Shown here piece by piece: positions 11,227 through 20,162 of a stretch of DNA of 64,000 bases. Under the pieces are notes generated by a model, which made no database searches, had not been told where the DNA came from, and was given only the letters and a program-made list of their open reading frames with translations. The position numbers and the translations under genes are program-made. Numbering within the stretch: position 1 is the first letter of the stretch; each line of letters opens with the position of its first letter. The DNA lies in NCBI RefSeq assembly GCF_000019785.1, contig NC_010524.1, positions 4,142,001 through 4,206,000 of the forward strand, in the 5' to 3' direction. Source of the DNA: Leptothrix cholodnii SP-6 (GTDB lineage Bacteria > Pseudomonadota > Gammaproteobacteria > Burkholderiales > Burkholderiaceae_C).

Positions 11227-14200
11227 TTCTCCGTGCGGCCCAGCGCTTCGGCGGCCGCGGCATCGTTGGCAGCCGACGAGATCGTGCCGCCCAGATGCAT
11301 CAGGTGGGTGCTCGGGAACAGGCGCCGGATGACGACGAAGAACACCGGCACCAGGAACACCGCCAGCACCGTGGCGGTGATCATGCCGCCCATCACGCCG
11401 GTGCCGATGGCACGCTGGCTGGCCGAGCCGGCACCGCTGGCGATCGCCAGCGGCAGCACGCCGAGGATGAAGGCGAACGAGGTCATGATGATCGGCCGAA
11501 AGCGCAGGTGGCAGGCTTCGAGCGTGGCTTCGAGCAGGCCCTTGCCTTCGGCCTGCAGGTCCTTGGCGAACTCGATGATCAGGATCGCGTTCTTGGCGGA
11601 CAAGCCGATGATGGTGATCAGGCCGACCTTGAAGTAGACGTCGTTGGGCATGTCGCGCAGCCACACGCCCGACAGCGCCCCCAGGATGCCCAGCGGCACC
11701 ACCAGCAGCACGGCCACCGGGATGCTCCAGCTCTCGTACAGCGCGGCCAGGCACAGGAACACCGCCAGCATCGAGAACGCCAGCAGGATCATGGCCTGCG
11801 AGCCCGAGAGCTTTTCCTCGCGCGACTGGCCGGTCCACTCGAAGCCGAAGCCCGGAGGCAGCTGGGCGGCGAGCCTTTCCATCTCGGCCATGGCGTCGCC
11901 GGTGCTGTAGCCCTTGGCGGTGTCGCCGCTGATCTTCATGGCCGGATAGCCGTTGTAGCGCACCGTCTGGATCGGGCCGACCACCCAGCGCGTGCTGGCG
12001 AAGGCCGACATCGGCACCTGCTGGCCGCGGTTGTTGGGCACGTAGAGCTTGAGCAGGTCCTCGGGCTGCATGCGCGCGCTGGCCTCGGCCTGCACCACCA
12101 CCCGCTGCAGCCGGCCGGCGTTCGGGAAGTCGTTGATGTAGGCCGAACCGAACGAGGTGCCGAGCACGCTGGCGATGCTGTCGAAGCCGACGCCCATCGC
12201 GGCCGCGCGTTCGCGGTCGATGTCGAGCTGCAGCTGCGGCGCGTCTTCCAGGCCGTCCGGACGCACGCCGGCCAGCACCTTGCTCTGGCTCGCCATGCCC
12301 AGCAGCTGGTTGCGCGCGGCCAGCAGGGCGGCGCGGCCCTGGCCGGTGCGGTCCTGCAGCCGGAAGGTGAAGCCGGTGGCATTGCCCAGCTCGGGGATCG
12401 GCGGCGGGCTGAGCGGGAAGATGAACGCATCGCGGATGCCCATCAACGCGCCGAAGGCCCGCCCGGCCAGCGCCTGCGCCGACTGCGCCTGCCCCTTGCG
12501 CTCGCTCCAGTCCTTGAGCGGCACGAAGGCCAGCGCGGCGTTCTGGCCGGCGCCCGAGAAGCTGAAGCCCAGCACACCCACCACCTTGGCGACCTCGGGC
12601 TGCTTCAGGAAGAAGTCCTCGACCTGCGCCATCACCGCCTCGGTGCGCTCGATCGCCGCGCCCGGGGGCAGCTGCACGTTGACGATCAGGTAACCGGCGT
12701 CCTCGTTGGGCAGGAAGGAGGTCGGCAGCCGGGTGTACATGAAGCCCACCGCCGCCAGCACCACGCCGTAGATCACCAGATAGCGCCCGGCCTTGCGGAT
12801 GATGCGGGCCACCAGCCCCTCGTAGCCATGCGTGGTGCGCTTGAAGGCGCGGTTGAACCAGCCGAAGAAACCCTTCTTCTCGTGATGGCCCGGGTCGATC
12901 GGCTTGAGCAGCGTGGCGCACAGCGCCGGCGTGAGCGTCAGCGCCATCAGCGCCGAGAACAGCATCGACGCCACCATCGACAGCGAGAACTGGCGGTAGA
13001 TGTTGCCCACCGAACCGGCAAAGAACGCCATCGGCACGAACACGCTGACCAGCACCACCGTGATGCCGATGATGGCGCCGGTGATCTGGCCCATCGCCTT
13101 GCGGGTGGCCTCGACCGGGGAGAGGCCCTCCTCGGCCATGATGCGCTCGACGTTCTCGACCACCACGATGGCGTCGTCGACCAGGATGCCGATCGCCAGC
13201 ACCATGCCGAAGAGTGTGAGCACGTTGATCGAGAAACCCAGCGTCAGCATCACCGCGAAGGTGCCCAGCAGCGCCACCGGCACCACGATGGTCGGGATCA
13301 GCGTGTAGCGGAAGTTCTGCAGGAACAGGAACATCACCAGGAACACCAGCGCGATCGCCTCGATCAGCGTCTTGACGACCTGCTCGATCGAGATGCTGAC
13401 GAAGCGCGAGCTGTCGTAGGGCACGTCGTAGCTCACGCCCTCGGGCATGAACTGCTGCAGCTCGGCCAGGCGGGCCTTGATCGCCTGGGCGGTGGCCAGC
13501 GCGTTGCCGGTGGGCGCGAGCTGCACGCCGATGCCGGTGGCGGTGACGCCGTTCAGGCGGGCCGAGGTGGCGTAGGTCTGCGCGCCCAGCTCGATGCGGG
13601 CGACGTCTTTCAGGCGCACGCTGGAGCCGTCGGCGTTGCTGCGCAGCAGGATCTCGCCGAACTGCGCCACGCTGGCGAGCTGGCCGCTGACGGTCACGGT
13701 GGCGTAGGTCGACTGCGCCGCCACGCTGGGCAGACCGCCGATGCTGCCGGCCGAGACCTGGATGTTCTGGGCCCGGATCGCGGCGTTCACGTCGGCCGGC
13801 GTCAGGCCCAGGCCGACCAGCTTGGCCGGGTCGATCCAGATCCGCATCGCCCGCTCGGTGCCGAACAGCTGGGCCTGGCCCACGCCGGGCACCCGCAGCA
13901 GCTCGGGCTGGATGTTGCGCGCCGCGTAGTCACCCAGCGCGACCGGGTCGTAGGCCGGGTTCTTGGACGTCAGCATCACGAACAGCAGGAAGTTCGCGCG
14001 CGCCTTGTCGACCCGCACGCCCTGCTGCACCACCGACGAGGGCAGGCGCGGCGTGGCGCGGCTCAGGCGGTTCTGGATCTCGATCTGCGCGATCGACACG
14101 TCGGTGCCGGGCTCGAAGGTGGCGGTGATCTGGCCGCTGCCGTTGGCGTCGGCGCTCGACTCCATGTAGATCAGGCCCGGCGCGCCGTTGAGCTCCTGCT

Positions 14201-14399
14201 CGATCACGGCCAGCACGCTGTCTTCGAGCACCTGCGCCGAGGCGCCCGGATAGGCGGTGTTGATGACGATCGACGGCGGCGCCACCGTCGGGTACTGCGC
14301 CACCGGCAGCTTGGTGATGGCCGCACCGCCGAGGATCAGGATGAACAGCGCGATCACCCACGCGAAGATCGGGCGGTCGATGAAGAATTGCGAATTCAT
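11223..14399 (-). CDS. RND multidrug efflux pump, AcrB/MexB (HAE1) type
   Basis: A 1058-residue, full-length inner-membrane proton-drug antiporter. It starts MNSQFFIDRPIFAWVIAL, the canonical HAE1 N-terminus. TM4 carries GILVDDAIVVVENVER, whose paired Asp are the proton-relay residues, and TM2 and TM10-12 segments are present. The periplasmic porter and docking domains are complete. The start lies 10 bases after the adaptor stop and the end overlaps the channel gene. Expected substrates are hydrophobic or amphiphilic drugs, solvents or bile-salt-like compounds by family. Expression is probably limited by the divergent TetR-type repressor. Confidence 0.95.
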   Translation of the reverse strand: MNSQFFIDRPIFAWVIALFILILGGAAITKLPVAQYPTVAPPSIVINTAYPGASAQVLEDSVLAVIEQELNGAPGLIYMESSADANGSGQITATFEPGTDVSIAQIEIQNRLSRATPRLPSSVVQQGVRVDKARANFLLFVMLTSKNPAYDPVALGDYAARNIQPELLRVPGVGQAQLFGTERAMRIWIDPAKLVGLGLTPADVNAAIRAQNIQVSAGSIGGLPSVAAQSTYATVTVSGQLASVAQFGEILLRSNADGSSVRLKDVARIELGAQTYATSARLNGVTATGIGVQLAPTGNALATAQAIKARLAELQQFMPEGVSYDVPYDSSRFVSISIEQVVKTLIEAIALVFLVMFLFLQNFRYTLIPTIVVPVALLGTFAVMLTLGFSINVLTLFGMVLAIGILVDDAIVVVENVERIMAEEGLSPVEATRKAMGQITGAIIGITVVLVSVFVPMAFFAGSVGNIYRQFSLSMVASMLFSALMALTLTPALCATLLKPIDPGHHEKKGFFGWFNRAFKRTTHGYEGLVARIIRKAGRYLVIYGVVLAAVGFMYTRLPTSFLPNEDAGYLIVNVQLPPGAAIERTEAVMAQVEDFFLKQPEVAKVVGVLGFSFSGAGQNAALAFVPLKDWSERKGQAQSAQALAGRAFGALMGIRDAFIFPLSPPPIPELGNATGFTFRLQDRTGQGRAALLAARNQLLGMASQSKVLAGVRPDGLEDAPQLQLDIDRERAAAMGVGFDSIASVLGTSFGSAYINDFPNAGRLQRVVVQAEASARMQPEDLLKLYVPNNRGQQVPMSAFASTRWVVGPIQTVRYNGYPAMKISGDTAKGYSTGDAMAEMERLAAQLPPGFGFEWTGQSREEKLSGSQAMILLAFSMLAVFLCLAALYESWSIPVAVLLVVPLGILGALSGVWLRDMPNDVYFKVGLITIIGLSAKNAILIIEFAKDLQAEGKGLLEATLEACHLRFRPIIMTSFAFILGVLPLAIASGAGSASQRAIGTGVMGGMITATVLAVFLVPVFFVVIRRLFPSTHLMHLGGTISSAANDAAAAEALGRTEK

Positions 14400-14409
14400 G
14401 CGTGCGCCC

Positions 14410-15636
14410 TCAGCGGCTGGCCGCCACGACGGCCGCGCTCGCAGCCGGCGGCGCCCACGGCACCGGCGTCACCGGCGTCTTGGGCCGGATCTTCTGGAAG
14501 CCGTCGACCACCACCTGCTCGCCCGGCTTCAGGCCGTCGAGCACCACCCACTGGTTGCCCAGCGCCGAGCCGATCTTGACCGTGCGCTGGCTGACCGAGT
14601 GGTCGGCCCCGACCACCAGCACCGTGTCGCCGGCCACGCCGCGGGTGACCGCCTGCTGCGGCAGCACCATGCCGTGATCGGCCTGCGCCTGCTCCAGCCG
14701 CACCTTGACGTACAGGCCGGGCAGCAGCAGGCCCTGCGGATTGGGCAGCTCGGCGCGCAGCGTCACCTGGCCGGAGGTGGCGTCCACGCTCAGGTCGGTG
14801 AACAGCAGCTTGCCGGGCAGCGGGTAGAGGCTGCCGTCGTCGAGCACCACGCGGATCGGCGCGGCCTGCCGACCACCGTCCTTGCCGAGCTTCTTGAGCG
14901 AGCCGCCCTCGATCGCGCGGCGCAGCCGCAGCACCTCGTTGGCCGACTGCGTGAAGTTGACGTAGAGCGGGTCGGTCTGCTGGATGGTGGCCATCAGCGT
15001 GGCCTCGCCCTGGCCGACCAGCGCGCCTTCGGTCACCAGCGCGCGGCCGATGTGGCCGCCGATCGGGGCGCGCACCGCGGCGTATTCGACATTCAGGCGG
15101 GCGGTCTGCACCGCGGCGCGGGCGGTGGCCAGATCGGCCTGGGCCTGCTTGAGCGCGGTCTGGTTGAGCACCCACTCCTGCTGGCTGATGACCTTGGCGG
15201 CGGCCAGCGGCTGGTTGCGGTCGAGCGTGGACTGCGCCTGCGCCAGGTTGGCCTCGGCCTTGGCCTGCACGGCCAGGGCGCTGTCGAGCTGGGCCTGGAA
15301 GCTGGCGGCGTCGAGCTGGAACAGCGACTGGCCGGCCTTGACGTCGCTGCCTTCGGTGAACAGGCGCTTCTGCACGATGCCGGCCACGCGGGACCGCACC
15401 TGCGCGGTGCGCCAGGCCTCGAGCCGGCCGGGCAGCTCGGTGGTCAGGCCGACCGACGCCGGCTGCACCGTGACCACGCCCACGCTCGGCGGCGGCGGCA
15501 TGCCGCCGCCGCCCGGGCCGGCCGCGCCGGGCGCTGCCGTTCCACCGCCACACGCCACCAGCAACGCCGCGCTCAGCACGCTCAGCGCCAGGACCCAGCC
15601 GGTCGAAACCCGCATCGATCGATTCATACCCGCCAT
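14410..15636 (-). CDS. RND periplasmic adaptor lipoprotein (AcrA/MexA type)
   Basis: A 408-residue membrane-fusion protein. A lipobox-like LLVACGGG ends the signal sequence, then a Gly/Pro spacer and VGVVTVQPASVGLTTELPGRLEAWRTAQVRSRVAGIVQKRLF, the standard AcrA opening. An alpha-hairpin with QAEANLAQAQSTLDRNQ-like repeats and the lipoyl half AAVRAPIGGHIGRALVTEGALVG follow. ATG 15636 is chosen because GAGGGG lies six bases upstream; GTG 15639 and ATG 15627 are alternatives. It is the first gene of the adaptor-pump-channel operon. Confidence 0.9.
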   Translation of the reverse strand: MAGMNRSMRVSTGWVLALSVLSAALLVACGGGTAAPGAAGPGGGGMPPPPSVGVVTVQPASVGLTTELPGRLEAWRTAQVRSRVAGIVQKRLFTEGSDVKAGQSLFQLDAASFQAQLDSALAVQAKAEANLAQAQSTLDRNQPLAAAKVISQQEWVLNQTALKQAQADLATARAAVQTARLNVEYAAVRAPIGGHIGRALVTEGALVGQGEATLMATIQQTDPLYVNFTQSANEVLRLRRAIEGGSLKKLGKDGGRQAAPIRVVLDDGSLYPLPGKLLFTDLSVDATSGQVTLRAELPNPQGLLLPGLYVKVRLEQAQADHGMVLPQQAVTRGVAGDTVLVVGADHSVSQRTVKIGSALGNQWVVLDGLKPGEQVVVDGFQKIRPKTPVTPVPWAPPAASAAVVAASR

Positions 15637-15718
15637 CACTCACCCCTCAGAACACAGAGCCGACCGTTGCGACCCGACAAAACCCGGGCTGGAACTTTTT
15701 GATTCAAGCCGGGTCAGG

Positions 15719-15748
15719 ATCTTACATACAATCGTGCATGTATGTTAA
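15719..15748 (-). promoter_or_regulatory. Predicted sigma70-like promoter of the RND operon
   Basis: On the minus strand TTAACA (15748-15743) and TAAGAT (15724-15719) are separated by 18 bases, giving a start about 75 bases before the adaptor ATG. The palindrome described in the next entry lies between and over the two hexamers, the usual layout for repression by blocking polymerase. Confidence 0.45.
15722..15748. promoter_or_regulatory. AcrR/TtgR-like operator palindrome
   Basis: Two half-sites, TACATACA (15723-15730) and TGTATGTT (15739-15746), are inverted repeats matching at 7 of 8 positions around an 8-base centre. This is strikingly like the published E. coli AcrR site, which has TACATACA and TGTATGTA arms with the same 8-base spacing. 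It sits in the intergenic region between the divergent RND operon and the TetR-family gene, so it is the predicted binding site of that regulator. Confidence 0.75.
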
Positions 15749-15849
15749 TCGACACCCTCGTAAACCCGGTGCCGCCGCACGGACAACGGTTGACGCTGCG
15801 CCGCCGTTATGAACACACCGCCTGACTGACGCATCACCCGAAGTACCCC

Positions 15850-16476
15850 ATGGTCCGACGCACCAAAGAAGAAGCCGCTGCCACCCGCGAACACCTGCTC
15901 GACACCGCCGAGCAGGTGTTCCTGGCGCGTGGCGTGTCGCGCGCCAGCCTGCTCGACATCGCCGCCGCCGCCGGGCTGACCCGCGGGGCGATCTACTGGC
16001 ACTTCAAGGACAAGGCCGAGCTGTTCCTGGCGATGCTCGACCGCATCATGCTGCCCTGCGAAGCGGCGTCTTGCGACCTGACGCTGCAGGCCGGCGGAGA
16101 TTTCGAGCAAATGCTGCGCCAGGCGGTGCTGCAGCCGCTGCAGCGCCTGTGCGCCGACGAGCGCACGCGGCGGGTCTTCACCGTCATCATCCACCGCACC
16201 GAATACGGCGACGACATGCTCAGCGTGCGCACGCGCCACCTGCAGGCCATCGCCGACTGGACGGCCGGCATGGCGACCCTGCTGCGCAGCGCCCGCCAGC
16301 AGCGCCTGATCCACGCCGACGTCGACCCCGACCTGGCCGCCCGCGGCCTGTTCGCGCTGGTCGACGGCCTGCTCAGCCAGGCCACGCTGGCGTCCGACCC
16401 GGCCACGATGCTGGCGGCGGGCGAGCAGGCGGTGTCGATCTTCCTGGCAGGGCTGCGGGCCGATCGGACCGCCTGA
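15850..16476 (+). CDS. TetR/AcrR-family repressor of the adjacent RND operon
   Basis: A 208-residue regulator. N-terminal TetR helix-turn-helix (residues about 10-56): ATREHLLDTAEQVFLARGVSR, then LLDIAAAAGLTRGAIYWHFKDKAELF, nearly the AcrR/TtgR/MexZ consensus. The C-terminal helical domain (VDGLLSQATL.., about 60-200) is the TetR_C/AcrR-type ligand pocket. It is divergent from the RND operon with an AcrR-like palindrome between, so it should repress the operon and perhaps itself until a toxic ligand binds. Confidence 0.92.
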   Translation: MVRRTKEEAAATREHLLDTAEQVFLARGVSRASLLDIAAAAGLTRGAIYWHFKDKAELFLAMLDRIMLPCEAASCDLTLQAGGDFEQMLRQAVLQPLQRLCADERTRRVFTVIIHRTEYGDDMLSVRTRHLQAIADWTAGMATLLRSARQQRLIHADVDPDLAARGLFALVDGLLSQATLASDPATMLAAGEQAVSIFLAGLRADRTA

Positions 16477-16492
16477 GCGGTGCCGCGCGGCG

Positions 16493-16804
16493 TCAGCGCA
16501 CGTCGATGACCTCGGCCTCGGCCGGGCGCTCGCCGCGCGAGCGGCGTTCGGCGGCGGCACGCACATGCGCCGGCAGGCGGCCGATCAGCCAGCGCATCAC
16601 CAGCGGCACCAGCACCGCATCGTCGAGCCAGCCGACGATCGGCAGCATGTCGGGGATGAAGTCGACCGGCGACAGCACGTAGGCCACCAGCCCGATTGCC
16701 GCCCACTTCAGCCAGCCCGGCGCCTGCGGGTGCTGCAGGGCAAACCAGAGCAGCCGCACATCGTGCCTGACCACGGTCCACAAGACGGCGATGCGTTTCC
16801 ACAT
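16493..16804 (-). CDS. DUF1232 (YkvA-like) small membrane protein
   Basis: A 103-residue protein with the YkvA/DUF1232 signature LVAYVLSPVDFIPDMLPIVG followed by WLDDAVLVPLVMRWL (about residues 38-75), predicted to span or sit in the inner membrane as two hydrophobic segments. A basic C-terminal tail follows. GGAGGT stands eight bases before the ATG at 16804, which fixes the start; much longer readings of this frame to the right are not genes. Function of the family is not established. It is convergent with the TetR gene, 16 bases apart. Confidence 0.85.
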   Translation of the reverse strand: MWKRIAVLWTVVRHDVRLLWFALQHPQAPGWLKWAAIGLVAYVLSPVDFIPDMLPIVGWLDDAVLVPLVMRWLIGRLPAHVRAAAERRSRGERPAEAEVIDVR

Positions 16805-16993
16805 GGCGGATACCTCCGAAGACGAGCGCGCGAAAGAAAGGCAGAGTGCCATCAACGGACCAGGCGCGCGCCGGGACGACAGATCCCGCTGCAGCCCCCG
16901 CCCGTTCGGCGTCGATCCGGTGAACGCTCGAACGTCGTGCAGCAGGTGCAGACTGTGCACCCCCTCGACCTGCCATTCGAAAGGAATCCCGAC

Positions 16994-17440
16994 ATGACCA
17001 CAGGCACCGTTCGTTTCCACCGCGTCCTTCGTTCGAAGCCCGAGCGGGTCTACCGCGCCTTCCTGGACGCCGATGCCCTGTCGAAGTGGCTGCCGCCGTA
17101 CGGGTTCACCTGCAAGGTGCACCACCTGGACGTGCAGGTCGGCGGCACCTACCGGATGTCGTTCACGAACTTCGCCAGCGGCAACGGGCATTCGTTCGGC
17201 GGCCAGTATGTCGAACTGGTTGCGGACGAGCGGATCGTCTACACCGACCGGTTCGACGATCCGAACCTGCCCGGCGAAATGCGCACGACCATCCGCTTGC
17301 GGCCGGTGTCGTGCGGCACCGAGATCACGATCGTCCAGGACGGGATCCCGGCGGTGGTCCCGGTCGAGATGTGCTACCTCGGCTGGCAAGAATCGCTGGA
17401 ACAGCTGGCCAGGCTGGTCGAGCCCGAAATCGCGGACTGA
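16994..17440 (+). CDS. SRPBCC (AHSA1-like) domain protein
   Basis: A 148-residue single-domain protein. VYRAFLDADALSKWLPPYGF, DVQVGGTYRMSFT, VELVADERIVYTDRFDD and the C-terminal helix WQESLEQLARLVEPE are the standard parts of the Aha1-C/SRPBCC helix-grip fold with a hydrophobic ligand cavity. AAGGAA precedes the ATG by eight bases. Bacterial members are soluble and bind unknown small molecules or are stress-induced; no enzymatic activity can be assigned. It stands alone before a cupin gene (115 bases apart), possibly the same transcript. Confidence 0.85.
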   Translation: MTTGTVRFHRVLRSKPERVYRAFLDADALSKWLPPYGFTCKVHHLDVQVGGTYRMSFTNFASGNGHSFGGQYVELVADERIVYTDRFDDPNLPGEMRTTIRLRPVSCGTEITIVQDGIPAVVPVEMCYLGWQESLEQLARLVEPEIAD

Positions 17441-17555
17441 CCCCGGCGCCGTCGATCCTTGACGGCATCGGGGCTGTTGGAAGACAGTCGGGACACGGTG
17501 GCCGCGCATCACGGGCGGCCACGACAACGCCAGACAACCCGACAGGAGCCCTGCC

Positions 17556-17885
17556 ATGGCCATCGCGCACTTGAGTTCAGGTGAATCGATCGACGTCCGT
17601 CCGCTGGGCGCGGGCATCCAGGGCGCGCAGACCCTCGCGCTGTTCAAGTCGGCCGATCTGGAGGTGATGCGGCTGGTGCTGCCCAAGGGCAAGGGCATGG
17701 CCTCGCACAGCGTGCAGGGCGACATCACGCTGCAGTGCATGGAGGGCGAGATCGAGGTGTCGGTGGACGGCCGCTCGAGCATGCTCGAGGCGGGACACCT
17801 GATGTACCTGTCGGGCCGGGTGCCGCACTCGCTCACGGCGAGGGTCGATGCGTCGGCGCTGCTGACGATCGCGCTGCGCAAGTAG
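17556..17885 (+). CDS. Small cupin-domain protein
   Basis: A 109-residue single cupin. Motif 1 region LPKGKGMASHSVQGDITLQCMEGE keeps one His but lacks the second metal His and ends in the typical Gly-Glu turn. Motif 2 is AGHLMYLSGRVPHSL, with Gly, Pro and His in place. The reduced metal-ligand set makes a sensor or storage role, or weak metal binding, as likely as catalysis. ACAGGAGCC lies upstream of the ATG. Such cupins are common near stress genes; no specific substrate can be named. Confidence 0.8.
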   Translation: MAIAHLSSGESIDVRPLGAGIQGAQTLALFKSADLEVMRLVLPKGKGMASHSVQGDITLQCMEGEIEVSVDGRSSMLEAGHLMYLSGRVPHSLTARVDASALLTIALRK

Positions 17886-18014
17886 GCGCCGGCGCGCTGC
17901 GCGCGGCCTGATCATTCGCCTTGTGCCCGCGCCCCCAAAGGCGTAGCCTGACTCCACGATCCACCCAGACAGTGCCCGACCCTGTCAGCGGCCGGGTGCG
18001 AAGGAGACTGCGAC

Positions 18015-20117
18015 ATGTCGAGCCTAGCCCCGAGCAGCGCCGTTGCCGCGCCCAGCGACGCTGCGTCCTCCCCCCGACCGATCCCGATCCGAACGCTCGC
18101 ACTGGTGGGGCCGGCCGCCGCGGGCAAGACCAGTCTGGTCGAGGCGCTGCTGCAGCAGGCCGGCGTGATCGGCGCAGCCGGCAGCGTCGAGCGCGGTGGC
18201 ACGGTGAGCGATTTCGATGCCATCGAGCGCCGCATGCAGCACTCGCTGACGACCAGCGTGATGCACCTGCAGCACCACGACACCCGCATCCACCTGCTCG
18301 ACACCCCCGGCAGCGCCGACTTTCTCGGCCAGTCGCTGCCCGCGCTGGAGGCGGTCGAAACCGCCGCGATCGTGATCAACGCGACCACCGGCGTCGAGCC
18401 GATGGCGCTGCGCATGATGGCCTACGCCGCCGAGCGTGCGCTCGACCGCATCGTCATCGTCAACCGCATCGACGCCCCCGGGGTCAAGCTGGCCGATGTG
18501 CTGGCGCAGATCCAGGCCGCCTTCGGGCGCGAGTGCCTGCCGCTGAACCTGCCGGCCGCGGGCGGGCGCGAGGTGGTCGACTGCTGGTTCGCACCCGAGG
18601 CACAGCCGGGCCACGAGGCCGATTTCTCGTCGGTGGCCGCCGCGCACCGGGCGCTGGTGGAGCAGGTGGTCGAGGTCGACGGCGATTTCGTCGAGCGCTA
18701 TCTCAACGACGGCGACGTGGCCACCAGCGAGCTGCATGCGCCGCTGGAGCAGGCGCTGCGCGAGGGGCACCTGATCCCGGTGCTGTTCGTCTCGGCCAGG
18801 ACCGGCGCCGGCGTGGCGCAGCTGCTGGACGTGATCGAACAGCTGCTGCCCGATCCGAGCGAGGGCAACCTGCCCGATTTCTACCAGGGCGAGGGCGACG
18901 CCGCCCGCTTGATGCACGCGGCGGTCGACCCCGCGCAGCACGTGCTGGCGCATGTGTTCAAGGTGGCGATCGATCCCTACGTGGGCAAGATGGGGATCTT
19001 CCGCGTGCACCAGGGCACCGTCACCGCCAACAGCCAGCTGTACGTGGGCGACGGCCGCAAGCCGTTCAAGGTCGGCCACCTGTTCATGCTGCAGGGCAAG
19101 GACCACGTGGAGGTCAGCCGGGCGCTGCCGGGGGACATCGTGGCGGTGGCCAAGGTCGACGAGATCGCCTACGACGCGGTGCTGCACGACGCCGCCGAGG
19201 ACGACCACATCCACCTCAAGCCCCTGAACTTTCCGCTGCCGGTGCACGGCCTGGCGCTCAAGCCCAGGCGGCATGGCGACGAGCAGCGGCTGGCCGAGGT
19301 GCTCGCCAAGCTGGCCGCCGAAGACCCCTGCCTGCGGGTCGAGCAGGTGGCGAGCACGCAGGAGACCGTCGTCTACGGCCTGGGCGAGCTGCACCTGCGC
19401 GTGCTGCTGGAGCGCCTGCGCGAGAACTACCGCGTCGAGGTCGACACCGCGCCGCCGCGCATCGCCTACCGCGAGACCATCACCACCTCGGCACAGGCGC
19501 AGTACCGCCACAAGAAGCAGAGCGGCGGCGCCGGCCAGTTCGGCGAGGTGCACCTGCAGGTCGAGCCGCTGCCACGCGGCGCGGGCTTCGAGTTCGTCGA
19601 CGTGGTCAAGGGCGGCGCGATCCCCGGCCAGTACATCCCGGCGGTCGAAAAAGGCGTGCGGCTGGCGATGGACGCGGGCGTGATCGCCGGCCACCCGGTC
19701 GTCGACGTGCGGGTGACGGTGGTCGACGGCAAGCACCACAGCGTCGACAGCAAGGAGATCGCCTTCGTCACCGCCGGCAAGAAGGCCTTCATCGCGGCGA
19801 TGCGCGAGGCCCAGCCGATCGTGCTGGAGCCGGTGGTGGACGTGGAGATCACCGCCACCGACGACCACATCGGCGACATCACCGGCGATCTGGCCTCGCG
19901 CCGCGGCGAGGTGCGCGGCACCGACCGCATGGCTTCGGGGCTGGCCAGCGTGCGCGCGCGCGCGCCGCTGTCGGAACTGTCGGGCTACCAGCTGCGGCTC
20001 AATGCGCTGACCCGCGGCGAGGGCCGCTACACGCTGGCGATGTCGCACTACGACGCGGTGCCGCCGAACGTGCAGGCCGAGATGGTCAAGGGCTATCAGC
20101 TGCGCGACGAGGACTGA
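18015..20117 (+). CDS. Elongation factor G-like protein (EF-G2 family)
   Basis: A 700-residue translational GTPase-like protein with the five-domain EF-G layout. G1 is GPAAAGKTSLVEALL (residues about 32-46), G3 LLDTPGSADF. G4 reads VNRID instead of NKxD, so the guanine-specificity lysine is Arg. Domain II and the EF-G C-terminal domains (GAGQFGEVHLQVEPLPRG, VDVRVTVVDGKHHSVDSKE, LSGYQLRLNALTRGEGRYTL) are complete. This is the EF-G2/FusA2-like paralogue found in many bacteria beside the canonical fusA; whether it catalyses translocation is uncertain. GAAGGAG precedes the ATG by eight bases. No ribosomal protein genes are nearby, supporting an accessory paralogue. Confidence 0.85.
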   Translation: MSSLAPSSAVAAPSDAASSPRPIPIRTLALVGPAAAGKTSLVEALLQQAGVIGAAGSVERGGTVSDFDAIERRMQHSLTTSVMHLQHHDTRIHLLDTPGSADFLGQSLPALEAVETAAIVINATTGVEPMALRMMAYAAERALDRIVIVNRIDAPGVKLADVLAQIQAAFGRECLPLNLPAAGGREVVDCWFAPEAQPGHEADFSSVAAAHRALVEQVVEVDGDFVERYLNDGDVATSELHAPLEQALREGHLIPVLFVSARTGAGVAQLLDVIEQLLPDPSEGNLPDFYQGEGDAARLMHAAVDPAQHVLAHVFKVAIDPYVGKMGIFRVHQGTVTANSQLYVGDGRKPFKVGHLFMLQGKDHVEVSRALPGDIVAVAKVDEIAYDAVLHDAAEDDHIHLKPLNFPLPVHGLALKPRRHGDEQRLAEVLAKLAAEDPCLRVEQVASTQETVVYGLGELHLRVLLERLRENYRVEVDTAPPRIAYRETITTSAQAQYRHKKQSGGAGQFGEVHLQVEPLPRGAGFEFVDVVKGGAIPGQYIPAVEKGVRLAMDAGVIAGHPVVDVRVTVVDGKHHSVDSKEIAFVTAGKKAFIAAMREAQPIVLEPVVDVEITATDDHIGDITGDLASRRGEVRGTDRMASGLASVRARAPLSELSGYQLRLNALTRGEGRYTLAMSHYDAVPPNVQAEMVKGYQLRDED

Positions 20118-20162
20118 GCGGACGAGGCGCGGGCGCGTCCACACGGGCGCCCCGCGCTGCGT

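Noticed and set aside
11088..14579. A 1163-residue plus-strand open frame over the RND pump
   Set aside because: It is antisense to a clear AcrB-type gene and has the His/Arg/Gln-rich composition of a shadow frame.
20118..20162. GC-rich hairpin between EF-G2 and the CorA-like gene
   Set aside because: The stem is short and imperfect and no T-run follows; not strong enough to list as a terminator.
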